This document shows, piece by piece, positions 41,919 to 50,882 of a DNA stretch of 64,000 nt (position 1 is its first letter; every line of letters begins with the position of its first letter). This stretch comes from Alteromonas marina (GTDB taxonomy: Bacteria > Pseudomonadota > Gammaproteobacteria > Enterobacterales > Alteromonadaceae). The notes beneath the pieces are model-generated. The model saw nothing but the letters and a program-made list of their open reading frames with translations. It searched no databases and had not been told where the DNA came from. The stretch spans positions 52,076 through 116,075 of the forward strand of contig NZ_JWLW01000013.1 of the NCBI RefSeq assembly GCF_000808575.1, read 5' to 3'. The position numbers and the translations under genes were made by a program.

Positions 41919-43190
41919 TTGTCGTACAAAGCTGAAGTATCGTTTGTTGCCCGTTTTATAGCCCTGCTAAAATTGCTCGGCCCAGGTGTGCTTATGGCGA
42001 CGGCGGCAGTAGGTGGAAGCCACCTAGTGGCATCCACTCAGGCAGGTGCAAAGTTCGGCTGGCAATTAGCGCTGCTCATACTGCTGGTAAACCTACTTAA
42101 ATATCCGTTTTTCAGGGCTGGCGTTAGTTACACTATCAGCACTAAACAAACCTTGCAGCAAGGTTATTTAGGCATGGGAAAACGGTATCTAGCCATTGCC
42201 TTGTGCTTAAATACTATCGCCTCGGTAGTTAATGCTGCGGCACTTTTGCTGTTTGCTGCAAGCTTATTGTCTTACTTTATCCCTTTCGATATTGCCATAT
42301 CACTGTCTGCATCAGTCGTTTTAGCACTCATACTACTCATATTATTAGCAGGGCATTTTGAAGGCCTGGACAACATTGCCAAAGGTATAATGGGGGTGCT
42401 TGTAGTCGCAACACTTGCTGTATTTATTGTTGCCCTTAGCAACTACACCGCACCGGTCATTCCCACTGATTCGCAACCCTCTCCATGGACACTCGCCACC
42501 TTAGGCTTTTTAGTGGTGACGATGGGATGGATGCCTGCACCAATTGAAATCTCCTCCATTACCTCTCTTTGGTTAAAGCGTCAGTGCAAAGACCACGCGG
42601 TTACGCCTAAATCTGCGCTCTTTGACTTTAATTTAGGGTACGGGGTTACGGTTGTTCTAGCGTTATTGTTTTTAGGGTTAGGCGCATTAATCTTATATGG
42701 TAGCGGCACCGAGTTGAGTACAAGCGGCATTGGCTTTTCTCATCAGCTTATCAGTATGTACTCATCCACCATTGGGCAGTGGGCGCACTTGCTTATCGCT
42801 GTTGTCGCCTTTCTTTGCATATTCGGCTCGGCGTTAACCGTTTATGACGGCTACGCTCGGGTAGTCGCTGAAGCGATAGCGTTACTGTTCAACAAAAACA
42901 AAGCGGCCCGTACTAAACTTGTTACGCCAGTTTTACTGTTCATGGCAGTATTCAGTTTTATTATTGTGCTTTTTTTCAAGTCTGCGTTATTGGCCATGCT
43001 AGGCTTTGCGATGACGCTGGCCTTCGTCACGACGCCTATGTTTGCTTGGCTTAACCATAGGCTAGTGGCGCGAACTGAATTACATAAAGATGCCGCCCCC
43101 AATATTGCTGTAAAGCTACTCAGTTATTTAGGCTTAGTTTATTTGTTTGGCTTTCTAATGGTGTTTATCTGGTGGAAGTGGTTTAGCTAG
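41919..43190 (+). CDS. Nramp-related divalent metal/ion transporter family protein
   Basis: 423 residues and about 11 membrane segments. The start LLKLLGPGVLMATAAVGGSHLVASTQAGAKFGW aligns in pattern with the Nramp first helix, but the metal-binding D-P-G-N is replaced by V-G-G-S-H. Such proteins form divergent Nramp-related clades with other or no metal substrates. TTG start at 41919. Alone between terminators and a lipoprotein-like gene. Confidence 0.75.
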   Translation: MSYKAEVSFVARFIALLKLLGPGVLMATAAVGGSHLVASTQAGAKFGWQLALLILLVNLLKYPFFRAGVSYTISTKQTLQQGYLGMGKRYLAIALCLNTIASVVNAAALLLFAASLLSYFIPFDIAISLSASVVLALILLILLAGHFEGLDNIAKGIMGVLVVATLAVFIVALSNYTAPVIPTDSQPSPWTLATLGFLVVTMGWMPAPIEISSITSLWLKRQCKDHAVTPKSALFDFNLGYGVTVVLALLFLGLGALILYGSGTELSTSGIGFSHQLISMYSSTIGQWAHLLIAVVAFLCIFGSALTVYDGYARVVAEAIALLFNKNKAARTKLVTPVLLFMAVFSFIIVLFFKSALLAMLGFAMTLAFVTTPMFAWLNHRLVARTELHKDAAPNIAVKLLSYLGLVYLFGFLMVFIWWKWFS

Positions 43191-43337
43191 TCACTTCCTA
43201 CCGTAACGAGAGCGCAGAGCACTTTAGGTGCTGCACATGTCTCGCTTTAGTAAATTAGTTTAATTACGCGCACTTATGCGAGCTCCAGCGCAATACTCAT
43301 CTATACTATAGATGACATCGTTTGAGGAGTTCGCAGC

Positions 43338-43808
43338 TTGGTGCTTGGCAAAAAACTATTTCCTTCCACCCTTTTATTATGGGGTAAGCGTATCATGCTG
43401 CTTTCGCTTGTGAGTGCGGCAATGTGGGGCTGTTCAAAAGAACCGCAGCAAACTATCCACTGGCACAATGCTTACGATATTGAGCGCGAACTTCATCTTT
43501 TAGGGCAGCAGGAAGATCCGCGAGAAATTTACAGGCGGTTACAAGGAATGAAGCAGCAAGCATCGCTCCAATTGTCGCAACTGCGTCAAACAGGGCGACA
43601 CGACCCGCTATTTATTGAATGGCTTGAGTCATTGAGAATAAGTTTGTCTCTAGCCCCGCTTTACGGCAACACAATCGAGACTTGTAACGTGTGGCAGAAC
43701 GCCATGGAAGAGGCATGGGGTGCAAGAATCAGCAATTTTAACGAGCGAGCTAAACTCGTGTGGCGGGTAATGGTGGCTACCTGCAACGCACGAGTTCGCT
43801 CTGTATAG
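43338..43808 (+). CDS. Hypothetical protein, possible lipoprotein
   Basis: 156 residues from a TTG with GAGGAG 8 bases upstream (GTG at 43341 is equally possible). A hydrophobic N-terminus ends SAAMWGC, a fair lipobox. The mature part is helical with two further cysteines. Convergent with glyA, stops 9 bases apart. No family recognised. Confidence 0.6.
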   Translation: MVLGKKLFPSTLLLWGKRIMLLSLVSAAMWGCSKEPQQTIHWHNAYDIERELHLLGQQEDPREIYRRLQGMKQQASLQLSQLRQTGRHDPLFIEWLESLRISLSLAPLYGNTIETCNVWQNAMEEAWGARISNFNERAKLVWRVMVATCNARVRSV

Positions 43809-43817
43809 TACTAGGTT

Positions 43818-45074
43818 TTACTCGGTGTAAACGGGGCGAGCCGCGGTTAGCGTTGCCACTTTATCTATCACTTGCTGTACTACTGCATTGTCTTCTGGCG
43901 CTGTTAACACATCACAAATCCAGTGGGCTAATTGAGCACAGTCTTCTTCTCTAAAATTGCGTGAAGTGACCGCAGGTGTACCAATTCGAATACCACTTGT
44001 AACGAATGGCGACTGCGGGTCGTTGGGTACTGTGTTCTTATTTACCGTTATATTCACGCTATTTAATATCGCGTCGGCTTCTTTCCCCGTTATTCCTTTG
44101 CTTACAAGACTTAGCAGGAACATGTGGTTGTCGGTTCCATTAGATACTACGTCAAAGCCACGCTTCATAAACACATCAGCCATAGCTTGTGCATTAATGA
44201 CTACCTGCTTTTGATAAGTGCGGAATTCCGCTGTCATGGCTTCTTTAAGCGCTACCGCTTTTGCGGCAATAACGTGCATAAGTGGGCCACCCTGAATGCC
44301 AGGGAAAATTAATGAATTGAATTTCTTCTCAAGCTCGGGGTTTGACTTACACATAATAAGCCCGCCACGAGGGCCACGTAGTGTTTTATGGGTAGTCGTA
44401 GTCACCACGTGAGCCGCGTTAATTGGCGAGGGATAAACACCGGCCGCAACAAGGCCTGCAACATGTGCCATATCTACGAGTAAATACGCGCCCACGCTAT
44501 CAGCGATGTCTCTAAACTTCTGCCAGTCGACCACGCGAGAGTAAGCAGAAAAGCCCGCTACAATCATTTTTGGTTTGTGCTCTTTAGCCAACGCTTCTAC
44601 TTGGCGATAGTCAATCTCACCAGTTTCTGTGTTCAAGCCATACTGAATCGCGTTGTATAGTTTTCCTGAAAAGTTAGGCTTTGCACCGTGTGTGAGGTGC
44701 CCACCGTGATCAAGGCTCAACCCAAGAATGGTATCGCCAGGGTTTAATAGCGCCATATAAACTGCAGTATTCGCTTGAGAGCCAGAGTGAGGCTGCACAT
44801 TCACATAGTCAGCTTCAAACAATGCTTTAGCTCTGTCGATAGCAAGCTGTTCTACTTTGTCCACCGCCTCGCAGCCACCGTAATAGCGCTTGCCCGGATA
44901 GCCTTCTGCATACTTATTAGTTAGCTGACTGCCTTGCGCCTGCATAACAGCTTTGCTGGTGTAGTTCTCCGATGCAATCAGTTCAATATGATGTTCTTGA
45001 CGTTCGTTTTCTTGCTCAACAAACGCTGCGATATCTGGGTCTTGTTCGTGAAGGTGCTGGTTAAGTGGGTTCAT
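43818..45074 (-). CDS. glyA: Serine hydroxymethyltransferase
   Basis: PLP enzyme interconverting serine and glycine with tetrahydrofolate. 418 residues, E. coli size; [32 protein letters not shown], the PLP-lysine segment [14 protein letters not shown], and the C-terminal [10 protein letters not shown]. Divergent from a LysR-type regulator; the 170-base gap is very A/T-rich (near 45120-45165). Confidence 0.97.
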   Translation of the reverse strand: MNPLNQHLHEQDPDIAAFVEQENERQEHHIELIASENYTSKAVMQAQGSQLTNKYAEGYPGKRYYGGCEAVDKVEQLAIDRAKALFEADYVNVQPHSGSQANTAVYMALLNPGDTILGLSLDHGGHLTHGAKPNFSGKLYNAIQYGLNTETGEIDYRQVEALAKEHKPKMIVAGFSAYSRVVDWQKFRDIADSVGAYLLVDMAHVAGLVAAGVYPSPINAAHVVTTTTHKTLRGPRGGLIMCKSNPELEKKFNSLIFPGIQGGPLMHVIAAKAVALKEAMTAEFRTYQKQVVINAQAMADVFMKRGFDVVSNGTDNHMFLLSLVSKGITGKEADAILNSVNITVNKNTVPNDPQSPFVTSGIRIGTPAVTSRNFREEDCAQLAHWICDVLTAPEDNAVVQQVIDKVATLTAARPVYTE

Positions 45075-45245
45075 GCTGGCTCCTAAATGTCATTATTTTG
45101 TATCTGATACTAGGAGTGTAAAAAGAATAAATAAAATTAATAAAAAATATGGCATTATAATTTTATTAAATGGTCTTGTGGGCAAGTCTGGTACTAGCAA
45201 GGCAAAACAGCAGGCATAGCTAATAGAAAGGTGTAGAGCAAAATA

Positions 45246-46103
45246 ATGAAAAACTTATCGATAGATTTTCTGCGTTCGTTCGTGCTTATTGCACAGACGG
45301 GTAGCTACACACAATGTGCCGAGCAGCTTCAGCGCACACAGCCTGCCATTAGCTTACAGATAAAAAAACTAGAAGAAATGATTGGGGAAAAGCTATTTTC
45401 CCGCGACAAAAATCGCTTGGCACTAACTGGTGCCGGCAGTCGCTTATTGTCGTATGGTGAAAAGATAGTGGCACTTAACGATCAGGCGATGGCCGAATTC
45501 GGCAAACCGCAGGTTACGGGAAATATTCGATTAGGCATTCCCAGCGAATTTAGTACAACGCTTATGCCTAAAATTATTCGACGGTTCACGCAAACCTATC
45601 CGGAAATATCGCTAGAGGTGCATTGTGCGCTAAGTAAAGACTTACTTAGTGAGCCGCTTAAAAGCCAGTTCGATTTAATTCTCTCACTACAAGAAACACC
45701 AGATCCTCAGCAAGACGGCTACATCATTTCAGATCAACTGGTATGGGTGGGGAGTCAGCGCTTTGTAAACAGTGTGCCTGCTAAACTGCCTATTATTGCT
45801 GCACCGTCGCCATGTATTTACCGCAAGCGAGCAACCAACCTTTTATCGGCCATCAAAAAACCGTGGCAGGTGGTGTATACCATTGCCGACTTAAACGGCA
45901 TACAAACGGCCATTAACGAAGGGTTGGGTATAACCGTTCTTGCAAAAAGTTCGGTGCCGCCTGGTCTACACGTTCTATCTAATTCAGAAAGTTTACCCGA
46001 GCTTGGGCATGTGGGTGTTTGTTTAGTTAACCCTCAGAAAGTGTCATCGAAAGCGATTAGCTTGCTCACTGAAACCATCACCAACGAAGTCGCAAATTTT
46101 TAA
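45246..46103 (+). CDS. LysR-type regulator, LrhA/HexA-like
   Basis: 285 residues. N-terminal winged helix (LSIDFLRSFVLIAQTGSYTQCAEQLQRTQPAISLQIKKLEE), followed by LFSRDKNRLALTGAGSRLLSYGEKIVALNDQA, which resembles the LrhA subgroup, then an effector-binding domain. It could act on the divergent glyA gene or elsewhere; the A/T-rich gap between them is the natural place for its site. Target not known. Confidence 0.85.
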   Translation: MKNLSIDFLRSFVLIAQTGSYTQCAEQLQRTQPAISLQIKKLEEMIGEKLFSRDKNRLALTGAGSRLLSYGEKIVALNDQAMAEFGKPQVTGNIRLGIPSEFSTTLMPKIIRRFTQTYPEISLEVHCALSKDLLSEPLKSQFDLILSLQETPDPQQDGYIISDQLVWVGSQRFVNSVPAKLPIIAAPSPCIYRKRATNLLSAIKKPWQVVYTIADLNGIQTAINEGLGITVLAKSSVPPGLHVLSNSESLPELGHVGVCLVNPQKVSSKAISLLTETITNEVANF

Positions 46104-46193
46104 CAGGAAATAGCAGGGGATAGCTAGCGCGCTTGCTAAACAACAACAAGGCAAGCGCACCGAGAGGAGTAACAGCTTTTCAATAAAGGCCGT

Positions 46194-46523
46194 CTATGCC
46201 TTTTTAACAAACTGTGCAGTTAGCATCATTTCACCCGCGCCATCTACTTTACAGTCTAGCTGGTGGTCTTTGGCATCTTTTACGTGTCGGATAACGGCTT
46301 TGGTGCCAATTTTAAGTACCAACGAACTGCCTTTTACCTTCAAATCTTTTGCTAGCGTAATTTTGTCGCCGGCGACTAACGGTGTTCCGTTGAAGTCTTT
46401 TGCTGAGACTTCCTCTTCTACCTCGTTCGGGTTCCACTCGTGTCCACATTCAGGGCAAATAAGTAGAGGCTGATCTTCGTATACATATTCTGATTGGCAA
46501 TGCGGGCAAGGAGGTAACGACAT
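46194..46523 (-). CDS. yjdM: YjdM/PhnA-family zinc-ribbon protein
   Basis: 109 residues. N-terminal zinc ribbon CPHCQSEYVYEDQPLLICPECGHEW (four Cys), then the KDFNGTPLVAGDKITLAKDLKVKGSS domain typical of YjdM (formerly PhnA). Despite the old name it is not phosphonoacetate hydrolase; the function is unsettled. Confidence 0.88.
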   Translation of the reverse strand: MSLPPCPHCQSEYVYEDQPLLICPECGHEWNPNEVEEEVSAKDFNGTPLVAGDKITLAKDLKVKGSSLVLKIGTKAVIRHVKDAKDHQLDCKVDGAGEMMLTAQFVKKA

Positions 46524-46547
46524 GTGGAATTCTCTTAAAGTACTAAA

Positions 46548-47003
46548 TTAAAGCGCTCGGGTCATAAAGTGGCTGTTGGGATCGATTGAGTAACTGCCAA
46601 ATGGACCGCAATCAACAAAGCCAAACTTTTTGTATAGGGTTCTGGCCGCTAAAAAGTAGTCTTGCGTTCCCGTTTCTAAACTTACCGAACTGAACCCCTT
46701 CATTTTCGCATGTTCTAGGGCAAAAAGTAATAACTGAGACGCTACCCCGCAACCTCTGAACGGTTTGGCGGTGCGCATAGATTTTAGCTCGGCGCTATGT
46801 GTATCAAGGGTTTTAATAGCGACGCAGCCCGCAAGCTGTTGCTGCTTCCAGCCACTAAAAAAAGTAATGTTCGAAGCTTTTAGTGCTTCAACATCTAATG
46901 CATGTACGCTCTCAGGTGGCGATGTAGCATACATTTCATACAAATGCTCTTCTAAAAGCGCTAGAACTTCTCCTCCGGTGAGATCATCAATAATAATCTT
47001 CAT
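46548..47003 (-). CDS. GNAT family N-acetyltransferase
   Basis: 151 residues. AELKSMRTAKPFRGCGVASQLLLFALEHAK is the acetyl-CoA binding motif A (R-x-x-G-x-G/A) and SVSLETGTQDYFLAARTLYKKFGFVDCGPF is motif B. The ElaA/YiiD-like layout does not reveal the substrate. Same strand as the next GNAT gene, 66 bases apart; the two are not close paralogues by eye. Confidence 0.85.
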   Translation of the reverse strand: MKIIIDDLTGGEVLALLEEHLYEMYATSPPESVHALDVEALKASNITFFSGWKQQQLAGCVAIKTLDTHSAELKSMRTAKPFRGCGVASQLLLFALEHAKMKGFSSVSLETGTQDYFLAARTLYKKFGFVDCGPFGSYSIDPNSHFMTRAL

Positions 47004-47035
47004 GTGCTTTGGCCTTTAGGTATATTCTGAGTAGA

Positions 47036-47063
47036 CGGCGGTACAAGCACGGCGGTACAAGCC
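47036..47063. repeat. 14-bp tandem duplication
   Basis: CGGCGGTACAAGCA followed directly by CGGCGGTACAAGCC in the gap between the two GNAT genes. Probably a recent slippage event in the leader of the 46548-47003 gene. Confidence 0.7.
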
Positions 47064-47069
47064 TGTTTG

Positions 47070-47498
47070 CTACGTGCTTAAGGGTTTAGTCATGTTAAAA
47101 AAGCGGTCGTCTTCACTTTTAATGACAAATCCCACTTTTTTATAAAGCGAAACTGCAGGGCTAACTTTGAAAACTCGTAGTTCAAGCGAGTTAATATTGG
47201 CCCCTAACGCAAGTCTTTCTGCTTCTTCAATGGCAGCACTACCTATGCCTTTGTTTTGGGCGCTGGGTATGACCTGAAGGTCGCGCAATATACAGGTGTT
47301 ACCGTCGTATTGAAGGCGCATAACCCCCACCGTTTCGCTGTCTACTTGAATGTCGTAATTAATGAGCTCTGCGGTAACTCCAAGTACTTTGTCGGCGTCC
47401 CAATCAGGCGCAAACTGAGCGTAATAATCGCGCATGTTATTAAAGGTAAACTCAGCAGCACGCTGTAAGTTTAAACTTGGTAAAAAAGTAAGTTTCAT
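47070..47498 (-). CDS. GNAT family N-acetyltransferase
   Basis: 142 residues. LRDLQVIPSAQNKGIGSAAIEEAERLA is the acetyl-CoA loop (Q-N-K-G-I-G), and LELRVFKVSPAVSLYKKVGFVIKSE the C-terminal motif. Substrate unknown. It abuts the distal end of the integron array. It could be an old cassette that has lost its attC, or simply the chromosomal flank. Confidence 0.82.
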   Translation of the reverse strand: MKLTFLPSLNLQRAAEFTFNNMRDYYAQFAPDWDADKVLGVTAELINYDIQVDSETVGVMRLQYDGNTCILRDLQVIPSAQNKGIGSAAIEEAERLALGANINSLELRVFKVSPAVSLYKKVGFVIKSEDDRFFNMTKPLST

Positions 47499-47499
47499 A

Positions 47500-47542
47500 A
47501 TGCGCTAGTTGTTTTTTATTCGTTTTAAACAGCTTGTTAGCC
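47500..47542 (-). repeat. Decayed attC remnant at the distal end of the array
   Basis: Only GTTAGCC (47536-47542), preceded by CAGCTT, resembles an attC end (compare CTTGTTAGCC at 58367-58375). The rest of the expected palindrome is missing. It closes terminal cassette C25. Confidence 0.45.
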
Positions 47543-47545
47543 ATT

Positions 47546-48334
47546 TTAGCTACATTGTAAAATCAACCATGGCTTGGAGAAATCACAATTTCTAGTATCG
47601 CTTTCTCGCACCCAAAAATACAGCATCCCCATATCTCCCCACATTGCTCCTATTTCATCATCAGAGTCAAATTGTAAAAGTAACTTCCAATCGAGTAATT
47701 CACGTCTTAGCTTTTCAGCTTCCTTGGAGTTGTAGCCATCAGAGTTACCACAATAAACACCTCCGCTAGCTAACTGGCAGTCCTCTTCCATTGAATCTCC
47801 TTGAATAGGACTTGGAAAACCACCAATTTGATGCCGTGGTTTATTGCCGAAATGTTCATCGATAAAATCGTAATACTTATCCTCATCATTCTCTGAAATT
47901 CCAAGAGCTTCAAAATCCAGGCTTTGACCGTCGGGATAGCTAATAAAGCTCTTAGATTTAACGTATTTGATTGGCGGAGATAAGTACTCTAAATCAAGAT
48001 CATCTGGCAATTCAGATGGGTATAAATCGGAATCACCATTTTCGTATAGCGTTGCCCAACCACCAATATCTTTAGGATCAAAGCCCCAAGGCCACTCCTC
48101 TAGATCATAGAAAAATAAAAGTCTACCTGTTTGAGGTAGCCAATCTATTTCTTTGTTTGAATTGATTTCCTTTAAGTCTAATTGTCCGATGAACCCTAGA
48201 GGTTTGTCATTTTTCCGAGGCCAGTCAAACTTGGCTCCAACTAACGGTTTCCCACCAAGAAAACTCGATGTACGTTTATCAGAGTTCACTAGGCGTAAAC
48301 ATTTTTGACCCAAAGCTAGAACTTTTTCATTCAT
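47546..48334 (-). CDS. DUF1963 (YwqG-like) protein, terminal cassette C25
   Basis: 262 residues. FLGGKPLVGAKFDWPRKNDKPLGFIGQLDLKEIN, LLFFYDLEEWPWGFDPKD, the HQIGGFPSPIQGD segment, and LLLQFDSDDEIGAMWGDMGMLYFWV are the signature of DUF1963/YwqG proteins, function unknown. No signal or membrane segment. It is the last array gene; its stop is 4 bases from the remnant core GTTAGCC. Confidence 0.85.
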   Translation of the reverse strand: MNEKVLALGQKCLRLVNSDKRTSSFLGGKPLVGAKFDWPRKNDKPLGFIGQLDLKEINSNKEIDWLPQTGRLLFFYDLEEWPWGFDPKDIGGWATLYENGDSDLYPSELPDDLDLEYLSPPIKYVKSKSFISYPDGQSLDFEALGISENDEDKYYDFIDEHFGNKPRHQIGGFPSPIQGDSMEEDCQLASGGVYCGNSDGYNSKEAEKLRRELLDWKLLLQFDSDDEIGAMWGDMGMLYFWVRESDTRNCDFSKPWLILQCS

Positions 48335-48356
48335 TCTTCTGACAACTCCATTTGAT

Positions 48357-48456
48357 GGCTAACTTTTAAATAACCGGCGCAGGCGCATGGGCTATAATGA
48401 CGAAGCCGCCCTGCATGTATGCGTCCCAGCGAAGCGACTTAATTTGATTGTTAGGT
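48357..48456 (-). repeat. attC site closing cassette C24
   Basis: Cores GGCTAAC (48357) and GTTAGGT (48450), with arms GGCGCAGGC / GCGTCCCAGC and a central AAGCCGCC. The TAA of the HigA gene is the TTA at 48451-48453 inside the core. Confidence 0.88.
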
Positions 48457-48744
48457 GGCATGCAGATCTATTGGCTGCACGTTATCTAAATTGATATTTT
48501 GCTTTGCTTGCCAAAGTTCATAGTTGTCTTGCATACTAAGCCAACTCTCAGGGCTGCGACCTAATACCTTTGATAGCCTTAATGCCATTTCTGGCGTTAC
48601 TGCACTTTTTCCCTTAACGACACGATTGAGTGTTGAAGCGGCAACACCCAGATGGGTCGCAAGTGCCCTGCAACTTATGCCGTGTGGTTCCATGTAGATG
48701 GACTCAATAAATTCACCGGGATGTGGTGGGTTATGCATATTCAT
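48451..48744 (-). CDS. higA: HigA-family antitoxin (cassette C24)
   Basis: 97 residues of the VapI/HigA helix-turn-helix family: [55 protein letters not shown]. Neutralises HigB and represses its own operon. Its start overlaps the HigB stop (TAATG), so the order is toxin first. Its stop codon is in the attC core. A second HigBA pair lies in C17 (54431-55005). Confidence 0.9.
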   Translation of the reverse strand: MNMHNPPHPGEFIESIYMEPHGISCRALATHLGVAASTLNRVVKGKSAVTPEMALRLSKVLGRSPESWLSMQDNYELWQAKQNINLDNVQPIDLHAT

Positions 48745-49022
48745 TAGTGATAATCCTCGTAATTTAAGATGTAAGCATTACCATCCGTGAACTCGAAAGT
48801 TACTCTCCAGTTGCCATTGACTGATATCGACCAAATGTTTGACCTTCCTCCCTTAAGTTGATGTAGAGAAAAGCCTGGTAGATTTATGTCATCGATATCT
48901 TGTGCGGTATGGATAGCAGCTAACTGCATACGAAGTTTTTTCGCATGCTTAGTCTGTATGCCTGAAGTTTTCCCTTTTTCGAAAAAGAGCTTCAGACCCT
49001 TATGTTTAAATGACTTAATCAT
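48744..49022 (-). CDS. higB: HigB-family toxin, RelE superfamily (cassette C24)
   Basis: 92 residues. IKSFKHKGLKLFFEKGKTSGI, then LPGFSLHQLKGGRSNIWSISVNGNWRVTFEF and YEDYH at the end are typical of HigB ribosome-dependent mRNA interferases. By eye about half identical to the HigB of C17. Oriented with the array, own promoter expected just upstream. Confidence 0.9.
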   Translation of the reverse strand: MIKSFKHKGLKLFFEKGKTSGIQTKHAKKLRMQLAAIHTAQDIDDINLPGFSLHQLKGGRSNIWSISVNGNWRVTFEFTDGNAYILNYEDYH

Positions 49023-49063
49023 AGGAAGAGCGTAGCGTATTGCGCAACGCGGTGCAACTTGGC

Positions 49064-49178
49064 GCCTAACACCCGCATAACGGGCAAAATACGTAGGCTA
49101 CAATACTAAGCGAAGCGCAGGGAGCCTAAGTGTTTTTGTCCCTAGCGAGCGCAGCTAGTGTTAATGCGTTTGTTATAC
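49064..49178 (-). repeat. attC site closing cassette C23
   Basis: Cores GCCTAAC (49064) and GTTATAC (49172). Belongs to the ACCCGCATAACGGGC / TACGTAGGCTAC subfamily also seen at 53609 and 60830. Confidence 0.88.
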
Positions 49179-49240
49179 GCAATTTGCCACACCTGTAGCG
49201 CATTGCTACAATGTGGTGACGAACCATTAGGAGACATGCT

Positions 49241-49462
49241 ATGGCAACCGCGAGCGTAAGACTAGACCAAGATCTAGTTGAGAAAGCTACAATTATGGGC
49301 AAAGCACTAAACCGAACTATGCCAAAACAGATAGAGCATTGGGCTAAGATAGGTGAAATGATGGAAGATAATCCAGATTTGCCTTACGAATTCGTAAAAC
49401 AGGCAATTATTTCCAAAGCTGAAAAAGAGGCAGGAAAATTGGAGCCTTACGATTTTGGCTAA
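49241..49462 (+). CDS. ParD-like antitoxin (cassette C23, inverted)
   Basis: 73 residues: ASVRLDQDLVEKATIMGKALNRTMPKQIEHWAKIGEMMEDNPDLPYEFVKQAI, the ParD-like (TA-sigma) antitoxin pattern with an N-terminal ribbon-helix-helix. AGGAGA site before the ATG. Lies on the + strand, against the array direction, and overlaps the toxin gene by 8 bases. Confidence 0.82.
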   Translation: MATASVRLDQDLVEKATIMGKALNRTMPKQIEHWAKIGEMMEDNPDLPYEFVKQAIISKAEKEAGKLEPYDFG

Positions 49463-49745
49463 AATTACCAGTGTTTTACAAACAGCTAATTTTAAGAGAG
49501 CAGTAAAAAAGTTACATCAGAATCAGAAAAAAGACTTGGATAAAGCTGTTAAGGAGCTAATGGCCGAGCCTCTTCTAGGCGAGCAGAAAAAAGGCGACCT
49601 AGCCTTTCTTCGTGTGTACAAATTCAAGATGGTCAAGCAGTCAACTTTACTTGGTTACAGCTACGAGGATGGCACTGTAATACTTGAATTGATAGCTCTT
49701 GGCTCTCATGAAAACTTTTATCGCGATGTTAAAAAGTTATTCTGA
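49455..49745 (+). CDS. RelE/ParE-family toxin (cassette C23, inverted)
   Basis: 96 residues. LQTANFKRAVKKLHQNQKKDLDKAVKELMAEPLLGEQKKGDLAFLRVYKFK followed by LLGYSYEDGTVILELIALGSHENFYRDVKK has the RelE-superfamily strand order. TTG start inside the antitoxin 3' end, so translation is coupled. Predicted mRNA interferase or gyrase inhibitor. Confidence 0.85.
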   Translation: MAKITSVLQTANFKRAVKKLHQNQKKDLDKAVKELMAEPLLGEQKKGDLAFLRVYKFKMVKQSTLLGYSYEDGTVILELIALGSHENFYRDVKKLF

Positions 49746-49753
49746 CCAATTGC

Positions 49754-49861
49754 ATATAACACCCGCATAAAGGGCAAAAATACGTAGGCTATAATACCGA
49801 GCGAAGCGAAGGGAGCCCACATGGCAGCGTCCCAGCGAGTGCCATAATTTGTTTGTTAGGT
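49754..49861 (-). repeat. attC site closing cassette C22
   Basis: Cores ATATAAC (49754) and GTTAGGT (49855). A hybrid of the ACCCGCATAAAGGGC subfamily with a GGCAGCGTCCCAGCGAG right arm. Confidence 0.87.
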
Positions 49862-50164
49862 GTTACGATACCAATCACTCCCTTGAAACTGTTTTGGTAT
49901 ATCTTGCTCACTCGGGTCATCAAAGCCGAGGGCTTCCAGGGTGTCAAACCAAAGATCTCTTTTTGACTTTGGTAGTTCTGAACCACACCAAGGACAATAT
50001 GAGATACCCGAAGTAGCGGTACCGCCATCATGGATGATTATGCCGTACTCGTCGAATTTTGGATTATATGAAATCAGTGTATCTGGACATTCATATTCAT
50101 CTTTGTGATGGTTACAATCAAACTTGATTGCTAATTCCATTTCATTACAGCAATGTTTAATCAC
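49856..50164 (-). CDS. Hypothetical zinc-binding protein, DUF6980-like (cassette C22)
   Basis: 102 residues from GTG 50164 (an in-frame GTG at 50173 overlaps the attC). KHCCNEMELAIKFDCNHHKDEYECPDTLISYNPKFDEYGIIIHDGG, then ISYCPWCGSELPKSKRDLWFDTLEALG, matches what I recall of DUF6980; four or more Cys suggest zinc. The AGG within GTTAGGT acts as ribosome site. The stop is in the attC core. Confidence 0.75.
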   Translation of the reverse strand: MIKHCCNEMELAIKFDCNHHKDEYECPDTLISYNPKFDEYGIIIHDGGTATSGISYCPWCGSELPKSKRDLWFDTLEALGFDDPSEQDIPKQFQGSDWYRNT

Positions 50165-50171
50165 ACGCGAC

Positions 50172-50278
50172 ACCTAACTTTTAAATAAGGGGCGCAGACA
50201 TGTGGGGCATAATGGCGAAGCCGCCCTGCGTGTATGCCTCCCAGCGAGCCTGCGAGCGGCTTAATGTGATTGTTATGC
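50172..50278 (-). repeat. attC site closing cassette C21
   Basis: Cores ACCTAAC (50172) and GTTATGC (50272). Left arm AAGGGGCGCAGACATGTGGGGC, right arm CGTCCC-type variant GCCTCCCAGCGAG. Confidence 0.88.
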
Positions 50279-50340
50279 GCTATTGACTTACATCGCGCAA
50301 GTACCATAATTAGGTATATATTGGTACTTGGAGAAATCAG

Positions 50341-50583
50341 ATGGCTAAAAACACCAGCATTACCCTTGGAGACCATTTTGATGGCTTTATTGCTAGCCAA
50401 ATTCAAACTGGCCGGTATGGTTCAGCGAGTGAGGTGATTCGTTCAGCTCTTCGCTTGCTAGAAACACAGGAAACCAAATTAAACACTCTGCGTCAATTAC
50501 TTGTAGCAGGTGAAGAAAGCGGCGAGGCTGAATACGACCTTGAGCATCTGATATCAGAACTAGACGGTGAATTAAACGAGTGA
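50341..50583 (+). CDS. parD: ParD antitoxin (cassette C21, inverted)
   Basis: 80 residues: NTSITLGDHFDGFIASQIQTGRYGSASEVIRSALRLLE is the ParD/CopG ribbon-helix-helix motif, followed by an acidic toxin-binding tail. Four-base overlap (ATGA-type GTGA) with parE. On the + strand, against the array, with its own promoter expected in 50279-50340. Confidence 0.92.
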   Translation: MAKNTSITLGDHFDGFIASQIQTGRYGSASEVIRSALRLLETQETKLNTLRQLLVAGEESGEAEYDLEHLISELDGELNE

Positions 50584-50882
50584 AACCATTTAAGTTAACC
50601 GTATTAGCAAAATTAGATCTAAAAGATATTGCATTGTTTACGCAACGGAAATGGGGCCGAGATCAGCGTAATGTATATCTTAAACAATTCGACGACTCAT
50701 TTTGGATGTTGTCTGAAAATCCTGATATTGGTAAAAGCTGCGATGAAATAAGAGATGGATACAGAAAGTTTCCTCAAGGTAGCCATGTTATTTTCTATAA
50801 ACAAACGGGCAGTCAGGAAATTCTGGTCATAAGAATCCTTCATAAAAGTATGGATGTAAATCCTGTACGCTTTGGCGCATAA
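50580..50882 (+). CDS. parE: ParE toxin (cassette C21, inverted)
   Basis: 100 residues. FKLTVLAKLDLKDIALFTQRKWGRDQRNVYLKQFDDSFWMLSENPDIGKSCDEIRDGYRKFPQGSHVIFYK, then ILVIRILHKSMDVN, the ParE family (gyrase poisoning in known members). GTG start coupled to parD. Stop three bases into the next attC core region. Confidence 0.92.
   Translation: MKPFKLTVLAKLDLKDIALFTQRKWGRDQRNVYLKQFDDSFWMLSENPDIGKSCDEIRDGYRKFPQGSHVIFYKQTGSQEILVIRILHKSMDVNPVRFGA

Noticed and set aside
41919..43190. Canonical MntH manganese transporter
   Set aside because: The DPGN metal-binding motif is absent; only a family-level call is supported.
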